This document shows positions 1 through 7,875 of a stretch of DNA of 64,000 bases, in pieces. A program made the translations under genes and the position numbers. The DNA comes from Sphingobium wenxiniae (GTDB taxonomy: Bacteria; Pseudomonadota; Alphaproteobacteria; Sphingomonadales; Sphingomonadaceae), in assembly GCF_007830065.1 (NCBI RefSeq), contig NZ_VLKK01000009.1:62001-126000 (forward strand), in the 5' to 3' direction. Under the pieces are notes generated by a model. The model was not told the origin of the DNA. It made no database searches and was given only the letters and a program-made list of their open reading frames with translations. Numbering within the stretch: the stretch's first letter is position 1; each line of letters begins with the position of its first letter.

Positions 1-494
1 AAAACCTGTCCGGGCAGGTCGATGCGGTGCGCCTCCCCTCGCCCTACCCGGTCCAGCGCACTGCGGCCGGGACCATAGATGCCGGGCAGGCGGAAGCGGC
101 GCATGTCGGCGCGAAGCGCGCCCCATGCCAGATCGGCCTCCGTGCGGGCTGTGCGGCGGCCCTGGCCCATGGGGCTGGCTTCGTCGACCCATGCGCCGCC
201 CGTGTCGCCATAGACGCCGGTGGAGGAGAGATAACCGGCCCAGAGCGCGGGTGCTGCGGCGATGGCCGCGCCGTAACGGGCGAGGACCGGATCGCCTTCC
301 CCATCCGGGGGGACGGAGGAAAGGATATGCGTTGTGCCGGCGATGGCGGCATGGACGGCGGCTTCATCGGCAAAGGCGAGCGCTTCGGGACCAGCCGTGC
401 GGCGCACCCCCGTGACCTGCCAGCCCTGTGCGCGCAGCCGTCCGGCCAGGCGCGCGGCGGTATAGCCCAGCCCCAGGATCAGCATATGCGGCAT
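1..494 (-). CDS. SDR-family NAD(P)-dependent oxidoreductase/epimerase, C-terminus cut by window edge
   Basis: The frame opens at an ATG at 494 and stays open to base 1, so about 164 residues are visible and the C-terminus is missing. The N-terminus carries a glycine-rich nucleotide-binding turn (LILGLGYTAARLAG, residues 4-17) followed by a basic stretch (GVRR), as in extended SDR proteins. A YLSSTGVYGD segment near residue 95 corresponds to the catalytic serine/threonine region and LPGIYGPGRS near 145 to the downstream SDR motif. This is the pattern of small atypical epimerase-like SDRs; the substrate cannot be told. It follows sufA by 19 bp on the same strand and probably rides on the suf transcript, although no link to Fe-S assembly is known. 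Confidence 0.8.
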   Translation of the reverse strand, partial: MPHMLILGLGYTAARLAGRLRAQGWQVTGVRRTAGPEALAFADEAAVHAAIAGTTHILSSVPPDGEGDPVLARYGAAIAAAPALWAGYLSSTGVYGDTGGAWVDEASPMGQGRRTARTEADLAWGALRADMRRFRLPGIYGPGRSALDRVGRGEAHRIDLPGQV

Positions 495-513
495 GACCCG
501 GGCCTGCCGGGGC

Positions 514-873
514 TTAAACCGTAAAGCTCTCGCCGCAGCCGCAACTGCCCTTGGCATTGGGGTTGTTGAAGACGAATCCGGCGGTGAAGTCGTCCTCCAC
601 CCAGTCCATCGTCGATCCGACCAGATAGAGCACCGACGCGCCGTCGATATAAAAGGCGCCGCCGGGCGTTTCGATCTTCTCGTCGAACCTGGCCTCCTCG
701 GTCACATAGTCGACCGAATAAGCAAGCCCCGAACAGCCGCGCCGGGGCGTGGACAGCTTGACGCCGATCGCCCCTTCGGGCGCCTGGGCCATCAGGTCGG
801 CGATGCGCCGCTCCGCATTCGGCGTCAGGATGACGGCGGCGGGACGCGCGCGGGATTTGGTTTCAATCGTCAT
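514..873 (-). CDS. sufA: A-type iron-sulfur cluster carrier (SufA/IscA/HesB family)
   Basis: This is a 119-residue HesB/IscA domain protein, a normal size for the family. The three cluster-binding cysteines are visible: C47 in RGCSGL and C111/C113 in GSCGCGESF at the C-terminus. A-type carriers receive clusters from the SufBCD scaffold and hand them to apoproteins. The ATG at 873 shares its A with the TGA of the upstream DUF59 gene, so the two are likely translationally coupled. It is the last recognised Fe-S gene of the operon. The symbol follows from the suf context; biochemically it could equally be called an ErpA/IscA-like carrier. Confidence 0.9.
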   Translation of the reverse strand: MTIETKSRARPAAVILTPNAERRIADLMAQAPEGAIGVKLSTPRRGCSGLAYSVDYVTEEARFDEKIETPGGAFYIDGASVLYLVGSTMDWVEDDFTAGFVFNNPNAKGSCGCGESFTV

Positions 874-1334
874 CAGAGCATTCCCAGTTCCAGCTTCGCT
901 TCGTCCGACATCTTGCCGGGGTCCCATGGCGGGTCCCAGACGAGGTTCACCTCCACATCGCCCACGCCCGGCACCGCGCCGACGCGCAGTTCGACTTCGC
1001 CCGGCATGGATTCGGCGACCGGGCAATGCGGCGTCGTCAGCGTCATGGTGACGACGGCATGGCCGCCTTCCGTCACGTCCACGCCATAGACCAGCCCCAG
1101 ATCATAGATGTTCACCGGGATTTCCGGGTCGAAGATTTCCTTGAGCGCGTCGATGATCGCGTCATACAGGTCGCCGCCCGGCTCGCCCGCCGGCGGCGCG
1201 GCAGGCTTCTGCGACAGAAAGCCTTCCAGATAATCGCGCTGGCGCGGCTGCGCGGTCCCGGCATCGTCCAGGCGCGCCTTGGGCGGCGCGTCCACGCTTT
1301 CCACTTCCTCGACCATAATCTTCCGCTCGGTCAT
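873..1334 (-). CDS. SUF-associated MIP18/DUF59 protein (SufT-like)
   Basis: A 153-residue protein with a poorly conserved N-terminal extension (residues 1-50) and a C-terminal MIP18/DUF59 domain. The domain shows the DPEIPVNIYDLGLVYGV signature near residues 68-85, the TLTTPHCPVAESMP segment with the conserved cysteine, and the closing VWDPPWDPGKMS motif. DUF59 proteins found in suf operons act in cluster maturation or delivery. I chose the start at 1334 because its ATG overlaps the sufS stop codon in an ATGA junction; a longer reading would lie inside sufS. It sits between sufS and sufA, the usual place in sphingomonad suf operons. Confidence 0.85.
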   Translation of the reverse strand: MTERKIMVEEVESVDAPPKARLDDAGTAQPRQRDYLEGFLSQKPAAPPAGEPGGDLYDAIIDALKEIFDPEIPVNIYDLGLVYGVDVTEGGHAVVTMTLTTPHCPVAESMPGEVELRVGAVPGVGDVEVNLVWDPPWDPGKMSDEAKLELGML

Positions 1335-2554
1335 CCGAAGATCTTCCTCACTCGTTCGATACCCTTGACCAGCGCGTCCACGTCGCCCTCGTCGCTGTAG
1401 AGGCCGAAGCTCGCCCGCGCCGTCGCCTCGACGCCCAGATGGCGCATCAACGGCTGGGCGCAATGATGCCCGGCGCGGATCGCGACACCCGTTTCATCCA
1501 ATATGGTGCCGACATCGTGCGGATGCACCCCCTCCACCTCGAAGGACAGGATGCCCGCCGAATCCTCCGGCCCGAAGACGCGCACGCTGTTCAGCTTCTC
1601 CAGCGCCGACCGCGCCTTGCCCGCCAGCGCGCATTCATGGGCGTGGATGGCGTCCAGCCCGATCGCCTGCACATAGTCGATCGCGGCGGACAGCCCCACC
1701 ACGCCGACGATATGCGGGGTCCCGGCCTCGAACCGCGTGGGCGCGGGGGCGTAGGTCGTCCTTTCGAACGTCACCTTGTCGATCATCGACCCGCCGCCCT
1801 GATAGGGGGGCATGGCGTCGAGCAGTTCCTGGCGCGCCCACAGCACCCCGATGCCGGTCGGCCCATAAAGCTTGTGCGCGGAAAAGACGTAGAAGTCGCA
1901 GTCCAGCCCCTGCACGTCGACGGCAAGGCGCGGCACGGCCTGGCACCCATCGATCAGGATTTTCGCACCCACCGAATGGGCGATGTCGGCGGCGCGGCGC
2001 ACGTCCAGCACGCTGCCCAGCACGTTCGACACATGGGCAAGTGCCACCATTTTATGCTGCGGCGTAATCATCGCGGCCATGGCGTCGAGGTCGATCTTGC
2101 CATCCGCCGTCAGCGGCACGACATCGACCTGCGCGCCCGCCTTCTCGGCCACCATCTGCCACGGCACGATATTGCTGTGATGCTCCAGCATGGAAAGCAG
2201 GATGCGGTCTCCCGCCTTCAACTGCTCGCCAGCCCAGCACTGCGCGACGAGATTGATGCCCTCGGTCGCGCCGCGGACATAGACGATCTCGCTGTCGCTC
2301 GCCGCGCCGATGAAATGCGCGACCGTCCGCCGCGCCGCCTCGTAGGCCAGCGTCATATTCGCGGACCGCTCATAGACGCCCCGATGCACCGTGGCATAGT
2401 CCACGCCATAGGCTCGGGCGATGGCGTCGATCACCGCTTGCGGTTTCTGCGCGGTGGCGGCGCTGTCGAGATAATGCCAGTCGACCCCATTTCCATCCAG
2501 AAGGCCGGGGAAATCATGACGCAGATCGAGGCGGTCGAAGGTGCCGACAGTCAT
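1331..2554 (-). CDS. sufS: Cysteine desulfurase SufS
   Basis: A 407-residue PLP enzyme of aminotransferase class V, the usual SufS length. It removes sulfur from L-cysteine as an enzyme-bound persulfide for cluster assembly. The PLP lysine is K228 in FSAHKLYGPTG, the substrate-site sequence HHSNIVPW is near 125-132, and the catalytic cysteine is C365 in RAGHHCAQPLM, matching C364 of E. coli SufS. The start at 2554 overlaps the sufD stop by four bases (ATGA) and its own stop overlaps the next gene in the same way. Its partner SufE is not in the operon but about 9 kb away at 11231-11662. Confidence 0.96.
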   Translation of the reverse strand: MTVGTFDRLDLRHDFPGLLDGNGVDWHYLDSAATAQKPQAVIDAIARAYGVDYATVHRGVYERSANMTLAYEAARRTVAHFIGAASDSEIVYVRGATEGINLVAQCWAGEQLKAGDRILLSMLEHHSNIVPWQMVAEKAGAQVDVVPLTADGKIDLDAMAAMITPQHKMVALAHVSNVLGSVLDVRRAADIAHSVGAKILIDGCQAVPRLAVDVQGLDCDFYVFSAHKLYGPTGIGVLWARQELLDAMPPYQGGGSMIDKVTFERTTYAPAPTRFEAGTPHIVGVVGLSAAIDYVQAIGLDAIHAHECALAGKARSALEKLNSVRVFGPEDSAGILSFEVEGVHPHDVGTILDETGVAIRAGHHCAQPLMRHLGVEATARASFGLYSDEGDVDALVKGIERVRKIFG

Positions 2555-3303
2555 ACCAGCGCCTCCAGCTTGGCGATCGCCGCCGCTTCCAGTGTCTCCT
2601 TCACCGCTTCGTCGGCCATATCGTCGAACACGCCCGCGACAAAGGCTTTCAAAAGCAGCGTCTTGGCCGTCGCCGGGTCCATGCCGCGCGAAGCCATGTA
2701 GAACAGCGCCTGCTTGTCCAGTTCGCCCACGGTCGCGCCATGGGCGCATTTCACGTCGTCGGCGTAGATTTCCAGCTCCGGCTTGGCGTTCGCGGTCGCC
2801 GTGCGGTCCAGCAGCATGGCCTTCACCGACTGGAAGGCGTCCGTCCGCTGCGCGCCGCGCGCGACGTTGATGCTCCCCAGATAGCTGCCGGTGGCGTGCT
2901 GGCCCAGGACCGACCGGATCGTCTGCCCGCTGGTCCCGTCCGGCTGCGCATGAGTGACGGCGGTGACGATCTCCAGCGTCTGCTTCCCTCCGCCGATGAT
3001 CGCGCCGTTGAGTTCGAAATGCGCGCCCTTCCCCAGCGTGACGTTCAGCGTCACCCGCCCGAACCGGCCGCCGATATTCAGCACATGGAAATCGCAGCGC
3101 CCCCCGTCCGCAATGGCGATGGCATAGTCATGCACCACCGCCACGCCTTCGCCCGCGTCCTGCAACAGATGATGATGCGCGCTTTCACCGGCCGCCACGT
3201 CGATGCGAACCGGCGCGGGCAGCGGCCATAGGGAGGCGACAGCCTCCAGATCGCTATAGCGCCATTCTTCCTGGCGCCGGGTCGGCAGGGCGACCGTGGT
3301 CAT
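2551..3303 (-). CDS. sufD: SufD, Fe-S cluster scaffold subunit (short form)
   Basis: A 250-residue SufB/SufD-family protein that forms the SufBC2D scaffold with the neighbouring gene products. The C-terminal beta-helix is recognisable, with the KCAHGATVGELD motif (C186, H188) that corresponds to the conserved histidine region of SufD. E. coli SufD is about 423 residues, so this protein lacks much of the N-terminal helical region. The start at 3303 is supported by a GGAGGA ribosome-binding site nine bases upstream. The preceding 37 bp to the sufC stop contain no longer in-frame option. There is no sign of a frameshift; the short form seems genuine. Confidence 0.88.
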   Translation of the reverse strand: MTTVALPTRRQEEWRYSDLEAVASLWPLPAPVRIDVAAGESAHHHLLQDAGEGVAVVHDYAIAIADGGRCDFHVLNIGGRFGRVTLNVTLGKGAHFELNGAIIGGGKQTLEIVTAVTHAQPDGTSGQTIRSVLGQHATGSYLGSINVARGAQRTDAFQSVKAMLLDRTATANAKPELEIYADDVKCAHGATVGELDKQALFYMASRGMDPATAKTLLLKAFVAGVFDDMADEAVKETLEAAAIAKLEALV

Positions 3304-3340
3304 ATGCGCGCATCCTCCGCAAAAGAGACGCCTGCGACGC

Positions 3341-4084
3341 TCATGCCATCACCTCGGCATAGCCTTCGCGTTCCAGTTCCAGCGCGAGTTCGGGACCGCC
3401 CGACTTCACGATCCGCCCGCCCGCCAGCACATGCACGAAGTCGGGCTTCACATAGTCGAGCAGCCGCTGATAATGGGTGATGAGCAGCACCGCCTTGTCG
3501 GGGCGCCGCATGATCGCGTTGATCCCGGCGCCCACGGTCTTGAGCGCGTCGATGTCGAGGCCGCTGTCCGTCTCGTCCAGGATCGCCAGCTTCGGGTCGA
3601 GTATGCCCATCTGCACCATTTCGGCGCGCTTCTTCTCGCCGCCTGAAAAGCCGACATTCACCGGGCGCTTGAGCATTTCCATGTCGAGGCCCAGCAGCGC
3701 GGCCTTCTCCTTGGCGAGCTTGATGAACTCACCGCCGTTCAGTTCCTTCTCGCCCCGCGCGCGGCGCTGCGAATTGAGGCTTTCGCGCAGGAATTGCAGG
3801 TTGGAAACGCCCGGAATCTCGACCGGATATTGAAAGCCCAGGAACAGCCCGGCGGCGGCGCGCTCATGCGGCTCCATTTCGAACAGGTCCTTTCCCAGGA
3901 AGGTCGCGCCGCCGCCCGTCACCGCGTAACCGGGGCGGCCGCCCAGCGTATAGGCCAGCGTCGACTTGCCCGCGCCGTTCGGTCCCATGATCGCATGGAC
4001 TTCGCCCGCATTGATGGAAAGCGACAGCCCCTTGAGGATCGCCTTGCCGTCAATCTCGTTCGAGAGGTTTTCGATGGTCAGCAT
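3341..4084 (-). CDS. sufC: SufC, ABC-type ATPase of the SUF scaffold
   Basis: A 247-residue ABC ATPase. The Walker A motif GPNGAGKST is at residues 34-42, the signature SGGEKKR at 147-153, Walker B with LAILDETDSGLD at 166-177, and the switch histidine at H204 in LITHYQRLL. The SGGEKKR signature and DETDSGLD Walker B are typical of SufC. It powers SufBC2D remodelling during cluster assembly in the cytosol and is not a transporter subunit despite the fold. The gene lies 3 bp downstream of the small unknown gene and 37 bp upstream of sufD. Confidence 0.96.
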   Translation of the reverse strand: MLTIENLSNEIDGKAILKGLSLSINAGEVHAIMGPNGAGKSTLAYTLGGRPGYAVTGGGATFLGKDLFEMEPHERAAAGLFLGFQYPVEIPGVSNLQFLRESLNSQRRARGEKELNGGEFIKLAKEKAALLGLDMEMLKRPVNVGFSGGEKKRAEMVQMGILDPKLAILDETDSGLDIDALKTVGAGINAIMRRPDKAVLLITHYQRLLDYVKPDFVHVLAGGRIVKSGGPELALELEREGYAEVMA

Positions 4085-4087
4085 TAT

Positions 4088-4543
4088 TTATCCCTTATGC
4101 GCGCGCTGGAGCGTCCGCGCGGTCCAGAAGGCCATGTCCCGCACGTCGCCGGGCGCGGGGAACAGCGTGTCGATATGGCGCTTGATCGGCATATAGGGCC
4201 ACCAGTCGGCATCCGGCTCGGGCGCGCCCTTTTCCAGCAGCGCGACGACGAATTCGCTGACCGGCCCCATGCGGGCGAGGTTGGGCGCCTTGGCCTTGTG
4301 GAACGCCTTGTCGGTCCGCAGGCGCTCGGTCATCGCCTTGTCGCCTGCTTCCAGCGCGGCGCGGCATTCGGCCTGCCAAGCATCGAGATCGCCAAAATCC
4401 TTGACGGCGCGCGCCTGAAGCTCGCCCTCTTCCAGTTCATAATCCTCGGTCAGGATACGGATCGCGGCGGTCCATGCCTGCCCGTTGCCGACATCCTCCG
4501 CGAAATCGGCGAGGGCATCCTGAATATCGTCTTCGTCGCTCAA
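4088..4543 (-). CDS. Unknown protein encoded between sufB and sufC
   Basis: A 151-residue soluble protein that I do not recognise. It has an acidic N-terminus (MSDEDDIQDALADFAEDV), a predicted all-helical middle rich in Ala/Glu/Leu, a single cysteine near residue 60, and a Trp/Pro-rich segment DADWWPYMPIKRHIDTLFP near 114-132. No signal peptide, transmembrane helix or metal-binding cysteine cluster is visible. It is spaced 42 bp after sufB and 3 bp before sufC, and its codon use matches its neighbours, so it is very likely a real operon member. The position between two subunits of one complex suggests an accessory role in the SUF pathway; that is inference only. Confidence 0.8.
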   Translation of the reverse strand: MSDEDDIQDALADFAEDVGNGQAWTAAIRILTEDYELEEGELQARAVKDFGDLDAWQAECRAALEAGDKAMTERLRTDKAFHKAKAPNLARMGPVSEFVVALLEKGAPEPDADWWPYMPIKRHIDTLFPAPGDVRDMAFWTARTLQRAHKG

Positions 4544-4585
4544 AATTCTTGGTCCTCTAAAAGCCCAAGGGTTGCCCCTTGTCGA

Positions 4586-6070
4586 TCACCCCACGCTTCC
4601 CTCAAGCGAAATGCCGAGCAGCTTCTGCGCCTCGACCGCGAACTCCATCGGCAACTGCTGCAACACCTCCCGCGCAAAGCCGTTCACGATCAGCGACACC
4701 GCGCTTTCCTGATCCAGCCCGCGCTGCATCGCGTAGAAAAGCTGGTCGTCGCTGATCTTGCTCGTGGTCGCCTCATGCTCGATCTGGGCGCTGGGGTTCC
4801 TCACCTCGATATAAGGCACGGTATGCGCGCCGCACTGGTCGCCCAGCAGCAGGCTGTCGCATTGGGTGAAGTTGCGCACGCCCTCCGCGCCCGGCGCGAC
4901 GCGCACCAGCCCGCGATAGGTGTTGTTGCTGCGGCCCGCGCTGATGCCCTTGGACACGATGGTCGATCGCGACCCCTTGCCGTTGTGGATCATCTTCGTG
5001 CCGGTGTCGGCCTGCTGCATATTGTTGGTCAGCGCCACCGAGTAGAACTCGCCGACGCTGTTCTCGCCGTTCAGCACGCAACTGGGATATTTCCAGGTGA
5101 TCGCGGAGCCGGTTTCCACCTGCGTCCAGCTCACCTTGCTGTTGCGGCCCTGGCAGAGCGCCCGCTTCGTCACGAAATTATAGATGCCGCCCTTACCCTG
5201 CTCGTCGCCGGGATACCAGTTCTGGACGGTCGAATATTTGATCTCGGCATCGTCCAGCGCGACCAGTTCGACCACGGCGGCATGAAGCTGGTTCTCGTCG
5301 CGCATCGGCGCGGTGCAGCCTTCCAGATAGCTGACATAGCTGCCCTCGTCCGCCACGATCAGCGTGCGCTCGAACTGCCCCGTATTCTCCGCATTGATGC
5401 GGAAATAGGTGCTGAGTTCCATCGGGCAGCGCACACCCTTGGGCACATAGACGAAGGTGCCGTCCGAAAAGACCGCGCAATTGAGCGTCGCGAAATAATT
5501 GTCGTGCATCGGCACGACCTTGCCGAGCCACTTCTTCACCAGCTCGGGATATTCGCGCACCGCTTCGGAAATGGAGCGGAAGATGACGCCCGCTTCCTCC
5601 AGTTCCTTGCGGAAGGTTGTGGCGACGGACACGCTGTCGAACACCGCGTCGACCGCGACCTTGCGGCTGCCCTTGACCCCGGCCAGCACTTCCTGCTCGG
5701 CGATGGGGATGCCCAGCTTCTGATAGGTGGCCAGGATTTCCGGATCGACTTCATCGAGCGACTCAAGCTCCGCCTTCTTCTTCGGCTCGGCGTAATAATA
5801 GGCGTCCTGATAGTCGATCGGCGGGATGTTGAGCTTGGCCCAATCGGGCGCTTCCATCTTCCGCCATAGGGCGAACGCCTTCAGCCGCCATTCCAGCAGC
5901 CATTCCGGCTCCTTCTTCTTGGCGGAGATGAAGCGGACCGTATCCTCGCTCAGCCCCTTGGGCGCGAAGTCCTGCTCGATGGCCGACGACCAGCCATGCT
6001 CATAGGTGGAGGCGCGCTCGGCGGCCTCATGCGCTTCGAGATTGCGGATAGTGGTGCTTTCCTCGGTCAT
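4586..6070 (-). CDS. sufB: SufB, Fe-S cluster scaffold subunit
   Basis: A 494-residue SufB of full family length. It is the scaffold subunit that accepts persulfide sulfur and builds the cluster with SufC and SufD. Conserved features include [15 protein letters not shown] near the middle, the beta-helix repeats, and the catalytic region [17 protein letters not shown], in which C404 matches the essential C405 of E. coli; the [10 protein letters not shown] segment supplies E433. The C-terminus has the [13 protein letters not shown] motif. The start at 6070 overlaps the stop of the Rrf2-family regulator by four bases (ATGA), so regulator and scaffold are co-translated. Confidence 0.96.
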   Translation of the reverse strand: MTEESTTIRNLEAHEAAERASTYEHGWSSAIEQDFAPKGLSEDTVRFISAKKKEPEWLLEWRLKAFALWRKMEAPDWAKLNIPPIDYQDAYYYAEPKKKAELESLDEVDPEILATYQKLGIPIAEQEVLAGVKGSRKVAVDAVFDSVSVATTFRKELEEAGVIFRSISEAVREYPELVKKWLGKVVPMHDNYFATLNCAVFSDGTFVYVPKGVRCPMELSTYFRINAENTGQFERTLIVADEGSYVSYLEGCTAPMRDENQLHAAVVELVALDDAEIKYSTVQNWYPGDEQGKGGIYNFVTKRALCQGRNSKVSWTQVETGSAITWKYPSCVLNGENSVGEFYSVALTNNMQQADTGTKMIHNGKGSRSTIVSKGISAGRSNNTYRGLVRVAPGAEGVRNFTQCDSLLLGDQCGAHTVPYIEVRNPSAQIEHEATTSKISDDQLFYAMQRGLDQESAVSLIVNGFAREVLQQLPMEFAVEAQKLLGISLEGSVG

Positions 6071-6477
6071 GCCATTTCTCGTGTCAAACTCGCGATCGTC
6101 ACCCCGGCAAGCGCGGACCGGATCGCATTGTTCGCCGCGTTCATATGCGGACGGACGCGGCAGTCCTGCTCCAATGTGCAGTCATGCGCGCCATGTTCGG
6201 CGCAGGCCGTCATGGCGATGGGGCCTTCCACCGCCTCCACCACATCGGCCAGCGTGATCGCGGCGGGAGGCCGCGCCAGCCGGACGCCGCCGCCGGTGCC
6301 GCGGCTCGATTCGAGCAAGCCCGCGGCCGACAAACGGCTCACCAGCTTCTGCGCCGTGGGCAGGGGAATGCCGGTTTCGGCGCTGAGCGTCGTCGCATTC
6401 ATCTTGACGGCGCCGCAATGGCGCGCGGCGGCGGACATCAGCACCACGGCATAGTCAGCGAAGCTCGACAGTCTCAT
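6067..6477 (-). CDS. Rrf2-family transcriptional regulator of the suf operon (IscR/SufR-like)
   Basis: A 136-residue Rrf2-family repressor. The winged helix-turn-helix occupies the first 70 residues ([21 protein letters not shown] and the wing [14 protein letters not shown]). The cluster-binding loop has three cysteines, C92, C100 and C106, in [10 protein letters not shown] and LEQDC, with spacing close to that of IscR. Rrf2 proteins of this type bind a [2Fe-2S] cluster and tune transcription to Fe-S demand. It is the first gene of the operon and overlaps sufB, so autoregulation of the whole unit is likely. An inverted repeat 28-50 bp upstream of its ATG is a candidate operator. Confidence 0.9.
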   Translation of the reverse strand: MRLSSFADYAVVLMSAAARHCGAVKMNATTLSAETGIPLPTAQKLVSRLSAAGLLESSRGTGGGVRLARPPAAITLADVVEAVEGPIAMTACAEHGAHDCTLEQDCRVRPHMNAANNAIRSALAGVTIASLTREMA

Positions 6478-6504
6478 TGCGCGTCCAGTTGCGAACCATT
6501 CTCA

Positions 6505-6527
6505 AATCGGATCGAATCAATCCGATT
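6505..6527. promoter_or_regulatory. Candidate operator: perfect 8-bp inverted repeat upstream of the suf regulator
   Basis: The arms AATCGGAT (6505-6512) and ATCCGATT (6520-6527) form a perfect inverted repeat with a 7-bp spacer. It lies in the 104-bp gap between the AraC-type gene and the Rrf2-type gene, where the suf promoter must be. Rrf2-family dimers bind sites with dyad symmetry. Binding by this regulator is inference; no convincing -35/-10 pair was found beside it. Confidence 0.5.
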
Positions 6528-6581
6528 AGGCATGTGGTCGCGCGAGGGCGGATTATCAAGGCTTTTCTTGCATGAGCGCGT

Positions 6582-7523
6582 TCAACTCATGCGATTGATG
6601 ACCGCCACGTCGCCGCCCAGCGACCGGCGCAACAGCGTCAGCTGCGCGACGGCGGACGGCTCGTTCTGCAACTGCTGCGGGGTCAGGCCGATGAAATGCT
6701 TGATCTCGCGAATGAAGTGGGACTGGTCGTAAAAGCCGCCATCCTCGCACAGCACCTGCCAGCTTTCCCGGTCCAGCGCGATCCGCGCGCTGCATCGCAA
6801 TGCCCGGTATTTGCGCGCCAGCAGCTTGGGCGGCGCGCCATAATAGCGGTTGGTGAGCCGCGCGAGCTGCCGGGCCGAAAGCCCCGTGCGTTCGACCAGC
6901 GTTTCGATTCGCGGCGATCCTTCGTCCATCAGCCAGCCGTCCACCGCCTCCAGCATGCGCCAGGTCGAATCGGCGAACGGCCTGATCCGCTCTCCCAGAA
7001 ACGACCAGCACAAGGACGCCATCGCATCCGCATCGTCCATGGACCGCAACTTTTGCAGCAACAGCCCATAGTCGGCATCGCATGCCGCCATGTCGAAGGC
7101 GCTGTCGGCCATCGCGCTGGCATCGTCACCGTACAGCGCGACCCAGCCGGCAGGCAGCAGGGATGTGCCCAGCACGCGCGCCGGCTGGTCCAGCTCGAAG
7201 CGTGTCGCGCCGAATGTCGGTCCCAACAGGCACACATCCGGCGGGGACAACACCATGCCATCCTGAAAGATATAATTGCCGCCCTGGCCTTCCAGCCGGA
7301 AACGGAGTTGCGGCACATCCGCGCGCGTCACGTCCGCATAGCCGGAAGAGGTAACGCTGAAGATGTAGAGCGAACCGAAATAGGCGCATAACGACTCGGG
7401 CGGAGCGAAATAGCGCAGGCTTACCGGACCATGCTCCGCTTCCACCCTATAGGAAAGCGGCGTCTCCTGATCGGCGGTAACCGACCCCGCCCCCTCAGGC
7501 GTGTGTCGAGGATATGACCCCAT
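6582..7523 (-). CDS. AraC-family transcriptional regulator
   Basis: A 313-residue protein with a C-terminal AraC/XylS-type double helix-turn-helix at about residues 200-290. The first helix-turn-helix is in IETLVERTGLSARQLARL, the second in VLCEDGGFYDQSHFIREI, followed by the family closing motif FIGLTPQQL. The N-terminal 190 residues are a sensor region without a recognised cupin motif. The ATG at 7523 has a G-rich stretch about 10 bases upstream. The gene faces away from pyrD and is preceded by a long leader with a terminator-like hairpin on the same strand. Its target is unknown; it may regulate itself through the direct repeat over its start codon. Confidence 0.88.
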   Translation of the reverse strand: MGSYPRHTPEGAGSVTADQETPLSYRVEAEHGPVSLRYFAPPESLCAYFGSLYIFSVTSSGYADVTRADVPQLRFRLEGQGGNYIFQDGMVLSPPDVCLLGPTFGATRFELDQPARVLGTSLLPAGWVALYGDDASAMADSAFDMAACDADYGLLLQKLRSMDDADAMASLCWSFLGERIRPFADSTWRMLEAVDGWLMDEGSPRIETLVERTGLSARQLARLTNRYYGAPPKLLARKYRALRCSARIALDRESWQVLCEDGGFYDQSHFIREIKHFIGLTPQQLQNEPSAVAQLTLLRRSLGGDVAVINRMS

Positions 7524-7536
7524 ATATTATGACCCC
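7513..7536. promoter_or_regulatory. Direct repeat overlapping the AraC-gene start codon
   Basis: The 9-mer TATGACCCC occurs at 7513-7521 and again at 7528-7536, a 15-bp period. The first copy runs into the start codon (7521-7523). AraC-type regulators often bind direct repeats, so this is a possible autoregulatory site. No binding evidence exists. Confidence 0.35.
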
Positions 7537-7631
7537 CGCTATCCAATATCTCCCTTCGCGCTAGCGGCGCAAGAAAATTGGTTAAAATCGGGAAACAATT
7601 CAGTGTCGCAGGCAAGACACAGGCATAAAAA

Positions 7632-7659
7632 TGGCCCGGCAATTTCCATCGCCGGGCCA
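7632..7659 (-). terminator. Intrinsic terminator on the minus strand
   Basis: The stem TGGCCCGGC (7632-7640) and GCCGGGCCA (7651-7659) is perfect over 9 bp with a 10-base loop. Read on the minus strand it is followed by a run of five T, the form of a rho-independent terminator; on the plus strand the following bases are G/A-rich. No minus-strand protein gene ends just upstream, so it must terminate or attenuate an RNA that starts within the preceding 200 bp. Confidence 0.75.
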
Positions 7660-7765
7660 GGAAAAGGTCTCGTCGGCCATATGGCCTTGGAGCCTTCGGG
7701 TCGCGGACCTGCTTTACGCTGGAATAGGGGAAAGTATATTGGATGGATCGGACATTCCAGCTTGG
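7632..7765 (-). ncRNA. Candidate structured RNA: small RNA or attenuator leader of the AraC-type gene
   Basis: The 352-bp gap 7524-7875 has no convincing protein gene. Read on the minus strand it shows three stacked helices: an 8-bp stem formed by 7754-7761 and 7718-7725, a second unit closed by 7706-7710 with 7665-7669 and containing the 12-bp palindrome GGCCATATGGCC (7675-7686), and the terminator 7632-7659. The arrangement ends about 110 bp before the AraC start. It fits either a free-standing small RNA of about 130-150 nt or a terminator-controlled leader of the AraC gene. I could not match it to 6S, SRP, tmRNA or a known riboswitch by eye, and its promoter is not clear. Confidence 0.4.
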
Positions 7766-7875
7766 AAAATGCCCTAAAATGAGGCGATTTCCCCTGAAAA
7801 ATTTGATCCAGATCATCTGTTGCCGAATCGCAACAGCGACTCGACGAACGCGCCCGGCGCTGGCATAGCGCCGCC

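Noticed and set aside
2052-2240. Small internal minus-strand frame within sufS
   Set aside because: It is an out-of-frame shadow of the cysteine desulfurase with no start signal of its own.
3794-5869. 691-codon open frame on the plus strand antisense to sufB and sufC
   Set aside because: It is His/Arg/Ala-rich with no domain pattern and lies fully opposite genes with clear catalytic motifs. Long false frames are expected in high-GC DNA.
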